A DNA stretch of 64,000 nt from Phycisphaeraceae bacterium (GTDB lineage: Bacteria; Planctomycetota; Phycisphaerae; Phycisphaerales; UBA1924): the NCBI GenBank assembly GCA_019636795.1, contig JAHBWW010000002.1:1-64000 (forward strand). Direction: 5' to 3'. Position numbers and translations under genes: made by a program. Below are positions 35,898 through 45,400 of the stretch, piece by piece. The notes under the pieces were generated by a model. It made no database searches. It was given only the letters and a program-made list of their open reading frames with translations, and was not told where the DNA came from. Each line of letters begins with the position of its first letter. The first letter of the stretch is position 1.

Positions 35898-37151
35898 ATG
35901 GCTGTTTCCGATGCGCAGCGCTCAGCGCTCGTTGAGTTCTTGGTTCATGTAGACGACTTCCGGTCGCACAGAATTCCGGGTCTCACCAATTCAAAAGTTG
36001 GTTCCTGCTTCATCCGAGGGGATGAACTCATCAAGCACTTGGACCTCGACAAGTGGCTCGCGGTAAATCCACGCGTGCCTACTCGCAGCGCGAAAGAAGT
36101 GCTCACGGGTCACGTCGTTCGCGGCATTCAAGACACGCTTCGCGAGGCGCCTTCCGACTTCGCACTGAAGAACCAAGGGCTCTATCTGCTCGTCGCATCT
36201 ATTGGCGAATATGAACGCCAGCGAGACGGGGGGCGACTTCGATTCACGATGTTGGATCCATTCTCCCACGGCCTTTGCAATGGTGGTCACACGTATGCGG
36301 CAGTCCGCGAATATGCGGAGCGCGCTGAGAATCCACAAACGCTTGAAGAAGTCTGGATCCGCCTGCACTTGTTCGAGGGCATCGATCCCGACAAAGTGCC
36401 TGCGATGGCCGAGGGGTTGAACCGAAGTCGTCAGGTTGATGACCCGAGCCTGATGAACCTCGAAGGACAGTTCGCAGACATCCGCAAGACCCTACAGGGG
36501 AAGCCGGGTCACAAGGAGATCGCATACAGGCAAGGCGACCCGGGAAACTATTACATCACCGAGATCATTCGGGCGATCATGTTCTTCAACTCCGAGCGGT
36601 TCAACGGCAGAAAACATCCCAATACGCTTTATCGCCAGCAGAAGCAGATGCTTGACGCGTTTCGCGACGACGCGGAGAAGCGTCCTTCGCCAATTTCACT
36701 GATCGTTCCGCATGTGCATGAAATTCTTGTGTTGATGGATATGATCGCCCAAGCGACACCGGCCGCGTGCAAACGCCTTAAGCCACCGTTTGAGCTTGGC
36801 CGCATGAAGGGCGAGAAGTCAGGTGTGCGGGCAGGGTCAGCCGAGCACAAAGACACCCCGCTTTTCTTCCTCGGCACGACGATGGACCACAAGATTCACA
36901 CCGGCTGGCTGCTTGTCATGCTGGCAGCGTTTCGAGCGAATGTCCGCTGGGACCTTGCTAAAGGAAAGTTCACATGGAAGTCCCCCCTCGAGGAACTCTT
37001 GCCGAAGGTCATCGATGGCCTCGTGGCTATCTGCGTGCAGGAATACCGCGACAACAAGTCCAAGCCCGACGAAATTGCAAGAAACCCGGCCGTCTATGAC
37101 CGTTGCTACAAGGAGATCGAGCTGGAACTTCTACGCTCAGGCATTCGTTGA
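35898..37151 (+). CDS. AIPR-like abortive infection protein
   Basis: 417 aa with AGGGAG upstream of the ATG. The central region 'FALKNQGLYLLVAS' (about residue 95) and 'PFSHGLCNGGHTYAAVREY' (about residue 125) resembles the AIPR family, whose core has an N-G-G-x-T motif. The remainder is helical with no membrane segments. AIPR proteins are linked to abortive phage resistance and often sit beside restriction or methylation genes; the chemistry is unproven. It has its own upstream region (a TATACT-like box at 35801) and precedes the PLD-SNF2 helicase by 109 bases. Confidence 0.6.
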   Translation: MAVSDAQRSALVEFLVHVDDFRSHRIPGLTNSKVGSCFIRGDELIKHLDLDKWLAVNPRVPTRSAKEVLTGHVVRGIQDTLREAPSDFALKNQGLYLLVASIGEYERQRDGGRLRFTMLDPFSHGLCNGGHTYAAVREYAERAENPQTLEEVWIRLHLFEGIDPDKVPAMAEGLNRSRQVDDPSLMNLEGQFADIRKTLQGKPGHKEIAYRQGDPGNYYITEIIRAIMFFNSERFNGRKHPNTLYRQQKQMLDAFRDDAEKRPSPISLIVPHVHEILVLMDMIAQATPAACKRLKPPFELGRMKGEKSGVRAGSAEHKDTPLFFLGTTMDHKIHTGWLLVMLAAFRANVRWDLAKGKFTWKSPLEELLPKVIDGLVAICVQEYRDNKSKPDEIARNPAVYDRCYKEIELELLRSGIR

Positions 37152-37260
37152 CCACCCAAGGTGATTTAAGCAGTCTAGGCGGGCGCGCGGAACTATCAGG
37201 CTGAAGCCGAAGACCGTCTGCGACGAACCCCAACACGCGACAGATTTCGGAGTACCAATT

Positions 37261-40200
37261 ATGCCGCGCATCTTCGACAACATCGAAACCCGTCTTGGTG
37301 ACGGCCTTCAAGAGGCAGTCGCCACTGCATCGCGAGCCGACTTCTGCGTCGGGTACTTCAACATGCGTGGATGGAAGTTGCTAGACGGCCAGATCGACCA
37401 CTGGACAGGAAGTGATGACAACTGCTGCCGGCTCTTAGTGGGTATGCATCGCACGCCTGAAGAGGCTATTCGCCTGCTTCACTCGCCGACCCCTGTTGAC
37501 GAAGTGGTTGACCAAGCCACTGCCAGGTCGCTCCACAAGCAGATCGCCGAGGAGTTTCGCCGGCAACTGGCGAGCGGCGTGCCGTCCAACGAGGATGAAC
37601 TCGGTCTCCGCCGCCTCGCTGGCCAGCTTCGGTCCCGTCGCGTCAGAACAAAACTCTTCCTCCGGCATCCGCTCCACGCGAAACTCTATCTGTGCTTTCG
37701 ATCCGATCCCACCAGCCCGTCTATTGGCTTCCTGGGATCCAGCAATCTGACTATGCCTGGCCTCTTAAAACAAGGCGAACTCAACGTAGATGTCCTTGAC
37801 CACGATGCGTGCGTCAAGCTTGCGAAGTGGTTCGAAGACCGATGGAGCGACCGGTTCTGCATCGATATAAGCAACGAACTCGCCGATATAATCGACCAGA
37901 GCTGGGCGACCGAAAAGCAGTTGTCGCCATATCTACTCTACGTGAAGATCGCCTACCACCTGTGCCGCGAAGCACGGGAAGGTGCCACGCTGTTCAACCT
38001 CCCCGCAGCATTCCGTGGCTTGCTGTTTGAGTACCAGGCGAAAGCCGTTCAACTCGCGGCCCAGCATCTGAATCGTCGCGGGGGAGTGATCCTTGGAGAC
38101 GTTGTCGGTCTGGGTAAGACCATGATGGCGTCTGCGTTGGCCAGAATGCTCGAAGACGACCTCGGAGTCGAGACTCTTATCCTCTGCCCCCCAAAGCTGC
38201 GCCGCATGTGGGATGACTACCGGCAACGGTTCGGACTGCGTGCGACTATCGTATCGATTGGTCAGACACAGCAACTGCTTCCTGAGCTTCGTCGGCACCG
38301 ACTTGTCATCATCGATGAGAGCCACAATCTTCGGAATCGCCAGGGAAGCCGCTACCTCGCGATTCGAGAATACCTGGCCCAGAACGAGGCCAAAGTCATC
38401 ATGCTCTCTGCGACTCCTTACAACAAGTCATACTCGGACCTAGCCAGCCAGCTTCGCCTCTTTGTTGAACCGGACCAGGCGCTCCCATGTCAGCCCGAAC
38501 GGTATGTCCAGGAAATCGGAGAGACGGAGTTCATCCGTCGCCATCAGTGCAGGCCGAACACATTGGACGGATTCGAGAAAAGCGTCCACGCTGACGACTG
38601 GCGCCAGCTCATGCAGATGTACCTGGTGCGCCGCACACGAAGCTTCATACGTCAGCATTACGCGCAGCTCGATACGGACGCTGGTCGTGAGTATCTGACC
38701 TTGGCCGATGGTACTCGAAACTACTTCCCCGACCGTGTTCCAAAGGTGGTCAAGTTTGAGTGCCGCGAGAACGACTCGACCGATCAGTACGCCACGCTCT
38801 ACTCACCAGGTGTGGTCCAGGCACTGAGTACGCTCCACCTACCTCGATACGGTCTCAAAAACTACCTCGCCGACCCTCTTCCGCAGGGGCTAACGGCCGA
38901 CGAGCAGCGCTCGATTGACGGGCTATCGCGGGCCGGGCAGCGAATGATGGGATTCTGCCGGGTGGGCCTGTTCAAGCGCCTCGAAAGCAGTGGTGGCTCA
39001 TTCATCTTGTCCCTGGAGCGTCACATCCTGCGCAACGCCCTCGCTCAGCACGCTCTCGACAACGGACTTCCAATTCCAATCGGCAAGTCGGACTTTGGCG
39101 AGTTCGACCCGTCGCAATCCGATGGCGACGCAGAACCCTCGCTCTTCGGCACGGACGACGATGAGCCTGTCGAGACTGAACCGATGGACTCAGAGCCCAG
39201 GCATCCGACTCGCGACTTCATCCGGGCAAAGGCGGCGGAGCTGTACGCCCTTTATCGCGATCGGTATGCCTCTCGGTTTCGTTGGCTCCCCTCATCGATC
39301 TTCACCGAAGACCTCAAGGAGCATCTCCGCCAAGACAGTGACCGCTTGCTCGCAATCTGCGACGAGGTTGGCCCGTGGCAGCACACAAGTGATGCCAAAC
39401 TGAACGCACTCTTCGAGTTGCTTCGGACCACACATGCCACCGAGAAAGTGCTCGTGTTCACGCAGTATGCCGACACAGCGGACTACCTCGTGCGAGAGCT
39501 CTCTCGACGTGGCATCGCCGATGTCTCTGCGGCCACGGGCAACAGTTCAGATGACCCTACGTCCCTTGCCTATCGCTTCAGCCCACGCAGCAACCAGCGG
39601 CGTCCTGGCCATGATGGCTCCGAACTACGCATCCTCATTGCTACCGATGTGCTAAGCGAGGGCCAGAATCTGCAAGACGCGCACGTTGTCGTGAACTACG
39701 ACCTGCCTTGGGCCATCATCCGGCTCATCCAGCGTGCTGGGCGCGTAGACCGAATTGGCCAGCAGTCGCCGATCATCCTCTGCTACAGCTTCCTCCCGGC
39801 CGAGGGCGTGGACACAATCATCCGTCTGAGAACGCGCATTCGTGCCCGATTGCGTCAGAACGCGGAAGTCGTCGGAACTGACGAGGCATTCTTCGAGGAC
39901 GAAGCCCCCGAGACCGTGATTCGCGATCTCTACAACGAGCGGTCAGGCGTATTGAATGATGCCGATGGCGGTGAGACAGACCTGGCATCGTACGCGTATG
40001 GCATCTGGAAGGACGCCAAAGAGCAAGATCCATCACTTGAGCGAATCATCCCGTCGCTGCCGGACGTCGTCTACACCGCGAAGACGTTTCCATCGGATTT
40101 AATGGGGCCTGGCGCGATCGTCTACATCCGTACCGGCGACGACATTGACGCCTTAGCGCGATTGAACACCGACGGCAAGATCGTGAGTATGTCGCAGCGG

Positions 40201-40422
40201 TCAATCCTCGATGCTGCGGCGTGTGATCCGCAGACGTCGCCGGCTCCACGCGGCGATTGGCACCACCAAGTTGTTGCAGTTGGAGCCGCTCACCTGCTCA
40301 CCGAGCAAAAGCGGATTGGTGGTCAGCTCGGCGGACGCTCGGGAGCACGCTTTCGTGTGTACGACCGACTGAATCGATGGGTACAGGAACAATCGGGCAC
40401 ACTCTTCGTTAGACGAACTTAA
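37261..40422 (+). CDS. SNF2-type helicase with N-terminal phospholipase D-like nuclease domain
   Basis: 1,053 aa. Residues 10-205 are a PLD-like domain with one clear HxK motif ('HPLHAKLYL' near 137) and 'GFLGSSNLTMPG' near 160, so a dimer would be needed for a nuclease site. Then come SF2 motifs: Walker A 'GDVVGLGKT' near 279, 'VIIDESHNLRN' near 349, 'MLSATPYNKS' near 382, and C-terminal 'LIATDVLSEGQNLQ' near 795 and 'RAGRVDRIGQ' near 826. SNF2/HepA helicases with PLD domains occur in DISARM- and BREX-like defence. Here the gene leads a tight operon with a small protein, a sigma-like protein and a DNA methyltransferase. Confidence 0.85.
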   Translation: MPRIFDNIETRLGDGLQEAVATASRADFCVGYFNMRGWKLLDGQIDHWTGSDDNCCRLLVGMHRTPEEAIRLLHSPTPVDEVVDQATARSLHKQIAEEFRRQLASGVPSNEDELGLRRLAGQLRSRRVRTKLFLRHPLHAKLYLCFRSDPTSPSIGFLGSSNLTMPGLLKQGELNVDVLDHDACVKLAKWFEDRWSDRFCIDISNELADIIDQSWATEKQLSPYLLYVKIAYHLCREAREGATLFNLPAAFRGLLFEYQAKAVQLAAQHLNRRGGVILGDVVGLGKTMMASALARMLEDDLGVETLILCPPKLRRMWDDYRQRFGLRATIVSIGQTQQLLPELRRHRLVIIDESHNLRNRQGSRYLAIREYLAQNEAKVIMLSATPYNKSYSDLASQLRLFVEPDQALPCQPERYVQEIGETEFIRRHQCRPNTLDGFEKSVHADDWRQLMQMYLVRRTRSFIRQHYAQLDTDAGREYLTLADGTRNYFPDRVPKVVKFECRENDSTDQYATLYSPGVVQALSTLHLPRYGLKNYLADPLPQGLTADEQRSIDGLSRAGQRMMGFCRVGLFKRLESSGGSFILSLERHILRNALAQHALDNGLPIPIGKSDFGEFDPSQSDGDAEPSLFGTDDDEPVETEPMDSEPRHPTRDFIRAKAAELYALYRDRYASRFRWLPSSIFTEDLKEHLRQDSDRLLAICDEVGPWQHTSDAKLNALFELLRTTHATEKVLVFTQYADTADYLVRELSRRGIADVSAATGNSSDDPTSLAYRFSPRSNQRRPGHDGSELRILIATDVLSEGQNLQDAHVVVNYDLPWAIIRLIQRAGRVDRIGQQSPIILCYSFLPAEGVDTIIRLRTRIRARLRQNAEVVGTDEAFFEDEAPETVIRDLYNERSGVLNDADGGETDLASYAYGIWKDAKEQDPSLERIIPSLPDVVYTAKTFPSDLMGPGAIVYIRTGDDIDALARLNTDGKIVSMSQRSILDAAACDPQTSPAPRGDWHHQVVAVGAAHLLTEQKRIGGQLGGRSGARFRVYDRLNRWVQEQSGTLFVRRT

Positions 40423-40438
40423 GCGGGCCATCGAGGAC

Positions 40439-40630
40439 GTGTACCGGTCGCCTCTTCGACCCGTAGCAACCGAGACGCTGAATCGCCAGCTCAAGAGTGG
40501 TATCAGCGATGAAGACCTCGCGCTGCTCGTTGTAGCGATGCGCGCTGAGGGTCGGCTGACTGTACCCGAAGACCAGCGCCGCGATCTCCAGCCCCGATTG
40601 ATTTGCTCGCTCGGACTCGTTCAAGGATAA
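40439..40630 (+). CDS. Small helical protein between helicase and sigma-like gene
   Basis: 63 aa, GTG start at 40439, 16 bases after the helicase stop. The sequence is predicted helical ('ATETLNRQLKSGISDEDLALLVVAMRAEGRLTV') with no cysteines or membrane segment. Its stop codon lies inside the Shine-Dalgarno (AAGGATAA) of the next gene, which suggests translational coupling and supports its being real. It may bridge the helicase and its partners. I do not recognise a family. Confidence 0.55.
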   Translation: MYRSPLRPVATETLNRQLKSGISDEDLALLVVAMRAEGRLTVPEDQRRDLQPRLICSLGLVQG

Positions 40631-40634
40631 GTCG

Positions 40635-42413
40635 TTGCAGTCAATCCGCGACCATCTTGCCCGGCACGACTTTCGCCTGCTCTTTATCGAAGAGCTAGGG
40701 TGGGACGCCGCGTCGGGCGAACTTGCCATTCAAGCCAACGGGACACCGATCTCGGTTAGGCGTGTTTCACACAAGCGCGGATTACAGGTGTTTGTCTGTG
40801 AACTGACCGCCGAACAACTCGTCGACCGCAAGTTGCTGCGGACCGTCGAGTCCCAGGTCGTACTTCACGCGGCCGAGCACCTCGTCATCTACTACTCCAA
40901 ACAACTCGGCCAACAGTGCTGGCAGTGGGCCGCGACTGGACCCTCAGGCAAACGCTTGCGACACCGGGAACACCCGTTTACAAGTCGAATTCCGCCCGAC
41001 GGCGTTGTGGCCCGGATTCGATCCCTCGCTATCGCATTCGAGCATGAGGACTCGACAAGCCTCACCGATGTTTCCGCTCGGATGAAGGGGTCGTTCGACA
41101 ACGATGCGGAGTTCTCGACATTCTTCAGCGGTGCGCGGTGGCGGGCGCTTAGCGCGGCGTTGCATCGGAAGTGGACGGAGACCGGATCTGACAACGATCT
41201 CAACGCCTTCCTGACCATTCACCTGCCGCTGCTGCCATGGGCGGCAAAGAGGTTTGCGCCGCACCGCTTGGACCATGAGGATGCCGCACAGATCGGGTTC
41301 TTCGCGCTACGAAAGGCGGCGCAGAAGTTCAACCCCGACCACGGTGCCCAGTTCTCTACTTACGCATCCCGAGCCTTGATGCAGTGGATCGGGCGTGCTT
41401 CGCCTGCAATGACTGACATCGTCAAGTGTCGCAGTGGTCGATTTGCCATCTACCGCCAGTGTGAGCGACGAGCCGACCGACTGGCCGCACAATCCGGAGA
41501 GTGGAGAGCCTCGCGTTTCCTTGAGGTGCTGACCTACCGAAGGACGACCCAGAGTGCGAGCTTCTTCCGAGCGATACGCCACATTGACACCCTAGATGAC
41601 CCGAAGCACCCCTACAGGAGGATGCTGGAGCAGCGTCCTGACCCAGATCCGACGCCTATTGAAAAGATGATCCATGATGAGCGCATCGCCCGCATCCCAT
41701 TAGTTCTCGCCACGTTGCCAGCACGCGATGCCGCAATACTGCGGAAGCGGTTCGGCCTTGATGGAAGCGGGCAGGAGTCAACTTTGGCAGAAATAGGGAA
41801 CGCTCATGGCCTGACAAAGGAGCGAGTGCGCCAAGTTCTGATGCGAACCCTAAAGGATCTTCGGTCCTGCTTCGATGAGCCAACCGAACCGGAAGCAACT
41901 TACCGGCATCCTCTAGCTCGTAGTCATTGTCTGCCTGACAAGGCCAATCACCGACGTCACGCCGTGACCTCGCCGCAGACCGCTGCCACTTTCCAGACGG
42001 AGTCGACACCACGTCAGCCGAATCTCCCAGCGTTCGTTCAGCGACCCACGAGAGCGCTGGCGGCGCGACTGAATGCACCTGCGGTCATCAATGCGAACGC
42101 CGAGACGAAGCAAACTGCTGCTTCGACTGGGGTGTCCTTGCAGAGCGAGGGCGGTAGGATGCGCTCTGACCCAGTCCTGGAGCAGATCGAAAGTTCATCG
42201 CCGCAGCCATCTCCAGACATTCAACATGTGAAGCGAGCAGTCGCCGAAGCAACTCCTTACGGGGGAGCTCTGGTTTCTGAGATTATCATGACTCTGCGCC
42301 TTTCAGGCACGCGAATACGCACGACCCTCCACCATCTCGCTCGCTCCGGCGAAGTCGAGCGCGGCCCTGATCTTCGTTGGAAGCTTGCCGGCGCTGCGCA
42401 TCGCAGCAAGTAG
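40635..42413 (+). CDS. Sigma-70-like protein fused to the methyltransferase N-terminal domain
   Basis: 592 aa from a TTG start with AAGGAT six bases upstream. Residues 1-165 ('HDFRLLFIEELGWD', 'AAEHLVIY', 'IRSLAIAFEHEDSTSLTDVSARM') align by eye along their length with the start of the neighbouring DNA methyltransferase. Residues 195-257 are sigma region 2 ('HEDAAQIGFFALRKAAQKFNP', 'FSTYASRALMQWIGRA') and residues 350-412 sigma region 4 ('LPARDAAILRKRFGLDG', 'TLAEIGNAHGLTKERVRQVLMRTLKDLR'). Residues 520-588 look like a winged helix. A sigma factor inside a restriction-like operon with a shared targeting domain is unusual. It may steer RNA polymerase or sense phage transcription; both are inference. 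Confidence 0.8.
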   Translation: MQSIRDHLARHDFRLLFIEELGWDAASGELAIQANGTPISVRRVSHKRGLQVFVCELTAEQLVDRKLLRTVESQVVLHAAEHLVIYYSKQLGQQCWQWAATGPSGKRLRHREHPFTSRIPPDGVVARIRSLAIAFEHEDSTSLTDVSARMKGSFDNDAEFSTFFSGARWRALSAALHRKWTETGSDNDLNAFLTIHLPLLPWAAKRFAPHRLDHEDAAQIGFFALRKAAQKFNPDHGAQFSTYASRALMQWIGRASPAMTDIVKCRSGRFAIYRQCERRADRLAAQSGEWRASRFLEVLTYRRTTQSASFFRAIRHIDTLDDPKHPYRRMLEQRPDPDPTPIEKMIHDERIARIPLVLATLPARDAAILRKRFGLDGSGQESTLAEIGNAHGLTKERVRQVLMRTLKDLRSCFDEPTEPEATYRHPLARSHCLPDKANHRRHAVTSPQTAATFQTESTPRQPNLPAFVQRPTRALAARLNAPAVINANAETKQTAASTGVSLQSEGGRMRSDPVLEQIESSSPQPSPDIQHVKRAVAEATPYGGALVSEIIMTLRLSGTRIRTTLHHLARSGEVERGPDLRWKLAGAAHRSK

Positions 42414-42490
42414 CCCCCCAAGCCGACCCCTCCGTCCGCGACCGTACGTATTGCGGTCCCGGTTTAACCCCCGTTGTTTGGAACGACCCA

Positions 42491-45400
42491 ATGAGCAGGG
42501 ATATCCCCACCATGCGAGCATCAACCCCCGTCCTCGATCCAGCGGCCGCTCGCGTGCTCCTCAACGCTCACGACTTCCCGGCACTGTTTCGCGAGCACTT
42601 GGGATGGGACCGGCACGACCACACGATAGATATCCCCATCGCGGGAACGACATTCACTCTCTCCGCCATCGCCGAGAAGAAGGGCTTCGCAGTTTTCCTG
42701 TGCTCGCCCAACACTCGCGGCCGCGTGCCCGACCGGGCCACCCGCGATGCGATCGAGCGGTCGCTCGCCAAGACCGCCCACGAGCATCTACTCATCTTCG
42801 CGGACAAGGACCGCCGCCATCAGGTCTGGATGTGGGTTCGCCGCGTGCCCGGCAAGCCTGCCAGCCAGCGCTCCTACGACTGGTTCAAGGGGCAGACGAC
42901 CGGCCAGATTCTCCAGCGTGTGCTCCCGACGATGGCGATCGCGTTTGAGGAGGACGACGCCACAACCCTACCGGATGTCCGGGCACGCGTGGCGGTCGCC
43001 TTTGATGTCGAGAAGGTCACAAAGAAGTTCTTCGAGCGGTTCCAGAAGGAGCACGCGGCCTTTCACAAGTTCATTGCCGGCATCAAAGTCGTGGCCGACC
43101 GCGACTGGTACGCCTCGGTGATGCTCAACCGCTTGATGTTCTGTTACTTCATCCAAAAGAAGGGGCTGCTCGACGGCGACACCGACTACCTCCGCAACCG
43201 CCTCGCCAAACTCCAGACCACCAAGGGCAAGGACAAATTCTGGACCTTTTACCAGCACTTCCTGCTCCGGCTGTTCCACGAGGGTCTGAGCACGAAGCCC
43301 GCTCAGCGGTCGAAAGACCTCGACGCCCTCATCGGACGCATCCCCTATCTCAACGGTGGACTCTTCGACATCCACGAGATTGAGGAGCGGTACACCGACA
43401 TCGAGATCCCCGACAAGGCGTTCGAGCAGCTCTTCAAGTTCTTCGACGAGTACCGCTGGCATCTTGACGAGCGCCCGCTTCGCGACAACAACGAGATCAA
43501 CCCCGATGTTCTCGGTTACATCTTCGAGAAGTACATCAACCAGAAGCAGATGGGGGCGTACTACACCAAGGAAGACATCACCGGGTACATCTCCCAGAAC
43601 ACGATCATCCCCTTCATCCTCGACCAGGCCGCGGCCAACTGCACCATCGCGTTCGTCCCGCCCAACGCTCCGAACGGCGGCGGCTCCGTGTGGCGGCTCC
43701 TCCAGACCGACCCCGACCGCTACTTCTACGAGCCCGTCCGCCGCGGCGTCATCGATGATGCTGGCGCTGTCATCTCTCTGCCAAAGGAGATCGCGGCTGG
43801 CATTACCGACATCCCCAAGCGCGCCGGCTGGAACAAGCCCGCAGCGGAGCCGTTCGGTTTGCCGACGGAGACCTGGCGTGAGCATGTCGCCCGTCGAGAG
43901 CGGTGCCTGGAACTCCGCCGCAAGCTGGCTGCGGGTGAGGTTTCCACCGTCAACGACCTTGTGACGCTCAATCTCGACATTCGCCAGTTCGCCGGCGATG
44001 TCATCGACCAGAGCGAGGGGCCGGACCTGCTCCGGGCCGTTTGGAAGGCCGTGGAGTCGGTCACCGTCCTCGACCCCACGTGTGGCTCGGGAGCATTCCT
44101 CTTCGCGGCGCTCAGCATTCTGGAGCCTCTCTACGAAGCGTGCCTCGACCGAATGGGCGGTTTTCTCGATTCCCTCGCGCGTGACACGGCCGCGGCCGCC
44201 GAGGGCAAGGGACGGGCGCCCGCTCCGGACACGTTCGCGGACTTCAAGCGGATTCTGGACCGCGTGGCGGATCACCCGAACCGCCGCTACTTCATCCTGA
44301 AGTCGATCATTGTCAACAATCTCTACGGCGTCGACATCATGGAGGAGGCGTGCGAGATCTGCAAACTGCGGCTCTTCTTGAAGCTCGTAGCCCAGGTTGA
44401 AGAGGGTGCGATCGAGAAGATCGAGCCATTGCCGGACATCGACTTCAATATCCGCGCGGGCAACACGCTCGTTGGGTTTGCCACACTGGATGCAGTCCGG
44501 AAGTCCATGGAAGGTCGCTTTGATTTCGGCAAGGAGATCGCCCGCATCGAGACCCAGGCCGTTCAGGCCGCCGAGCAGTTCACTTTGTTTCGGCAGATGC
44601 AGACCTCTTTGACCACTGACTCCAAGGCGCTGTCGGCAGCCAAGGCAGGTGTGCGGGCTGCCCTCCAGTCCCTCAACGACGAACTCGACAAGTATCTCGC
44701 TTCTGAGTATGGAATCGACCCCGCGAAGTCTCGGGTCTTTGCCGCGTGGCAGAAGAATCACGAGCCCTTCCACTGGCTCGTGGACTTCTACGGAATCATG
44801 TCCTCAGGCGGCTTCAGCGTGATAGTGGGCAACCCACCGTGGATCGAGTACGCCAAAGTGCGCAAGGTGTATGAGGTACGCGGCTATCAGACCGAGAAGT
44901 GCGGCAACCTTCATGCCCTGTGTACGGAGAGGTGCATCGGGCTCTTACGTGATCGGGGCCGTATCAGCTTCATCGTTCAGCTACCGCTCGTGTCGTCCAG
45001 CCGCATGCAATCCGCTCGGCGATTGCTTAAGAGGTCAGCATCGATGCTGTGGACTGCGACCTTTGATGATCGACCAGGCAAGCTGTTCGACGGGCTGCAG
45101 CACTGCCGAAGCACCATCTTCATCGCGGAACGCACCAACGCGGAGTCTTCAGCGAGGGTCTTCGTTACCCGCTACCACCGCTGGCCGACGAGCAGCAGAC
45201 CGACACTTTTTCCTCAAGTGCAGTACGTCGAGACACCCAACTCCTTCGGTGTCATCGAGTGCTTTCCAAAGATATCCGGTCCATCCCACCTCGATGTTCT
45301 CCGACGACTTCACCGTACCTCGGCACTCGGCCTGGGACACCATGTCTCGAAACGGCCAGATGCGCCATTTGTCTTCTATCAGGAAGCTACCCAGTACTGG

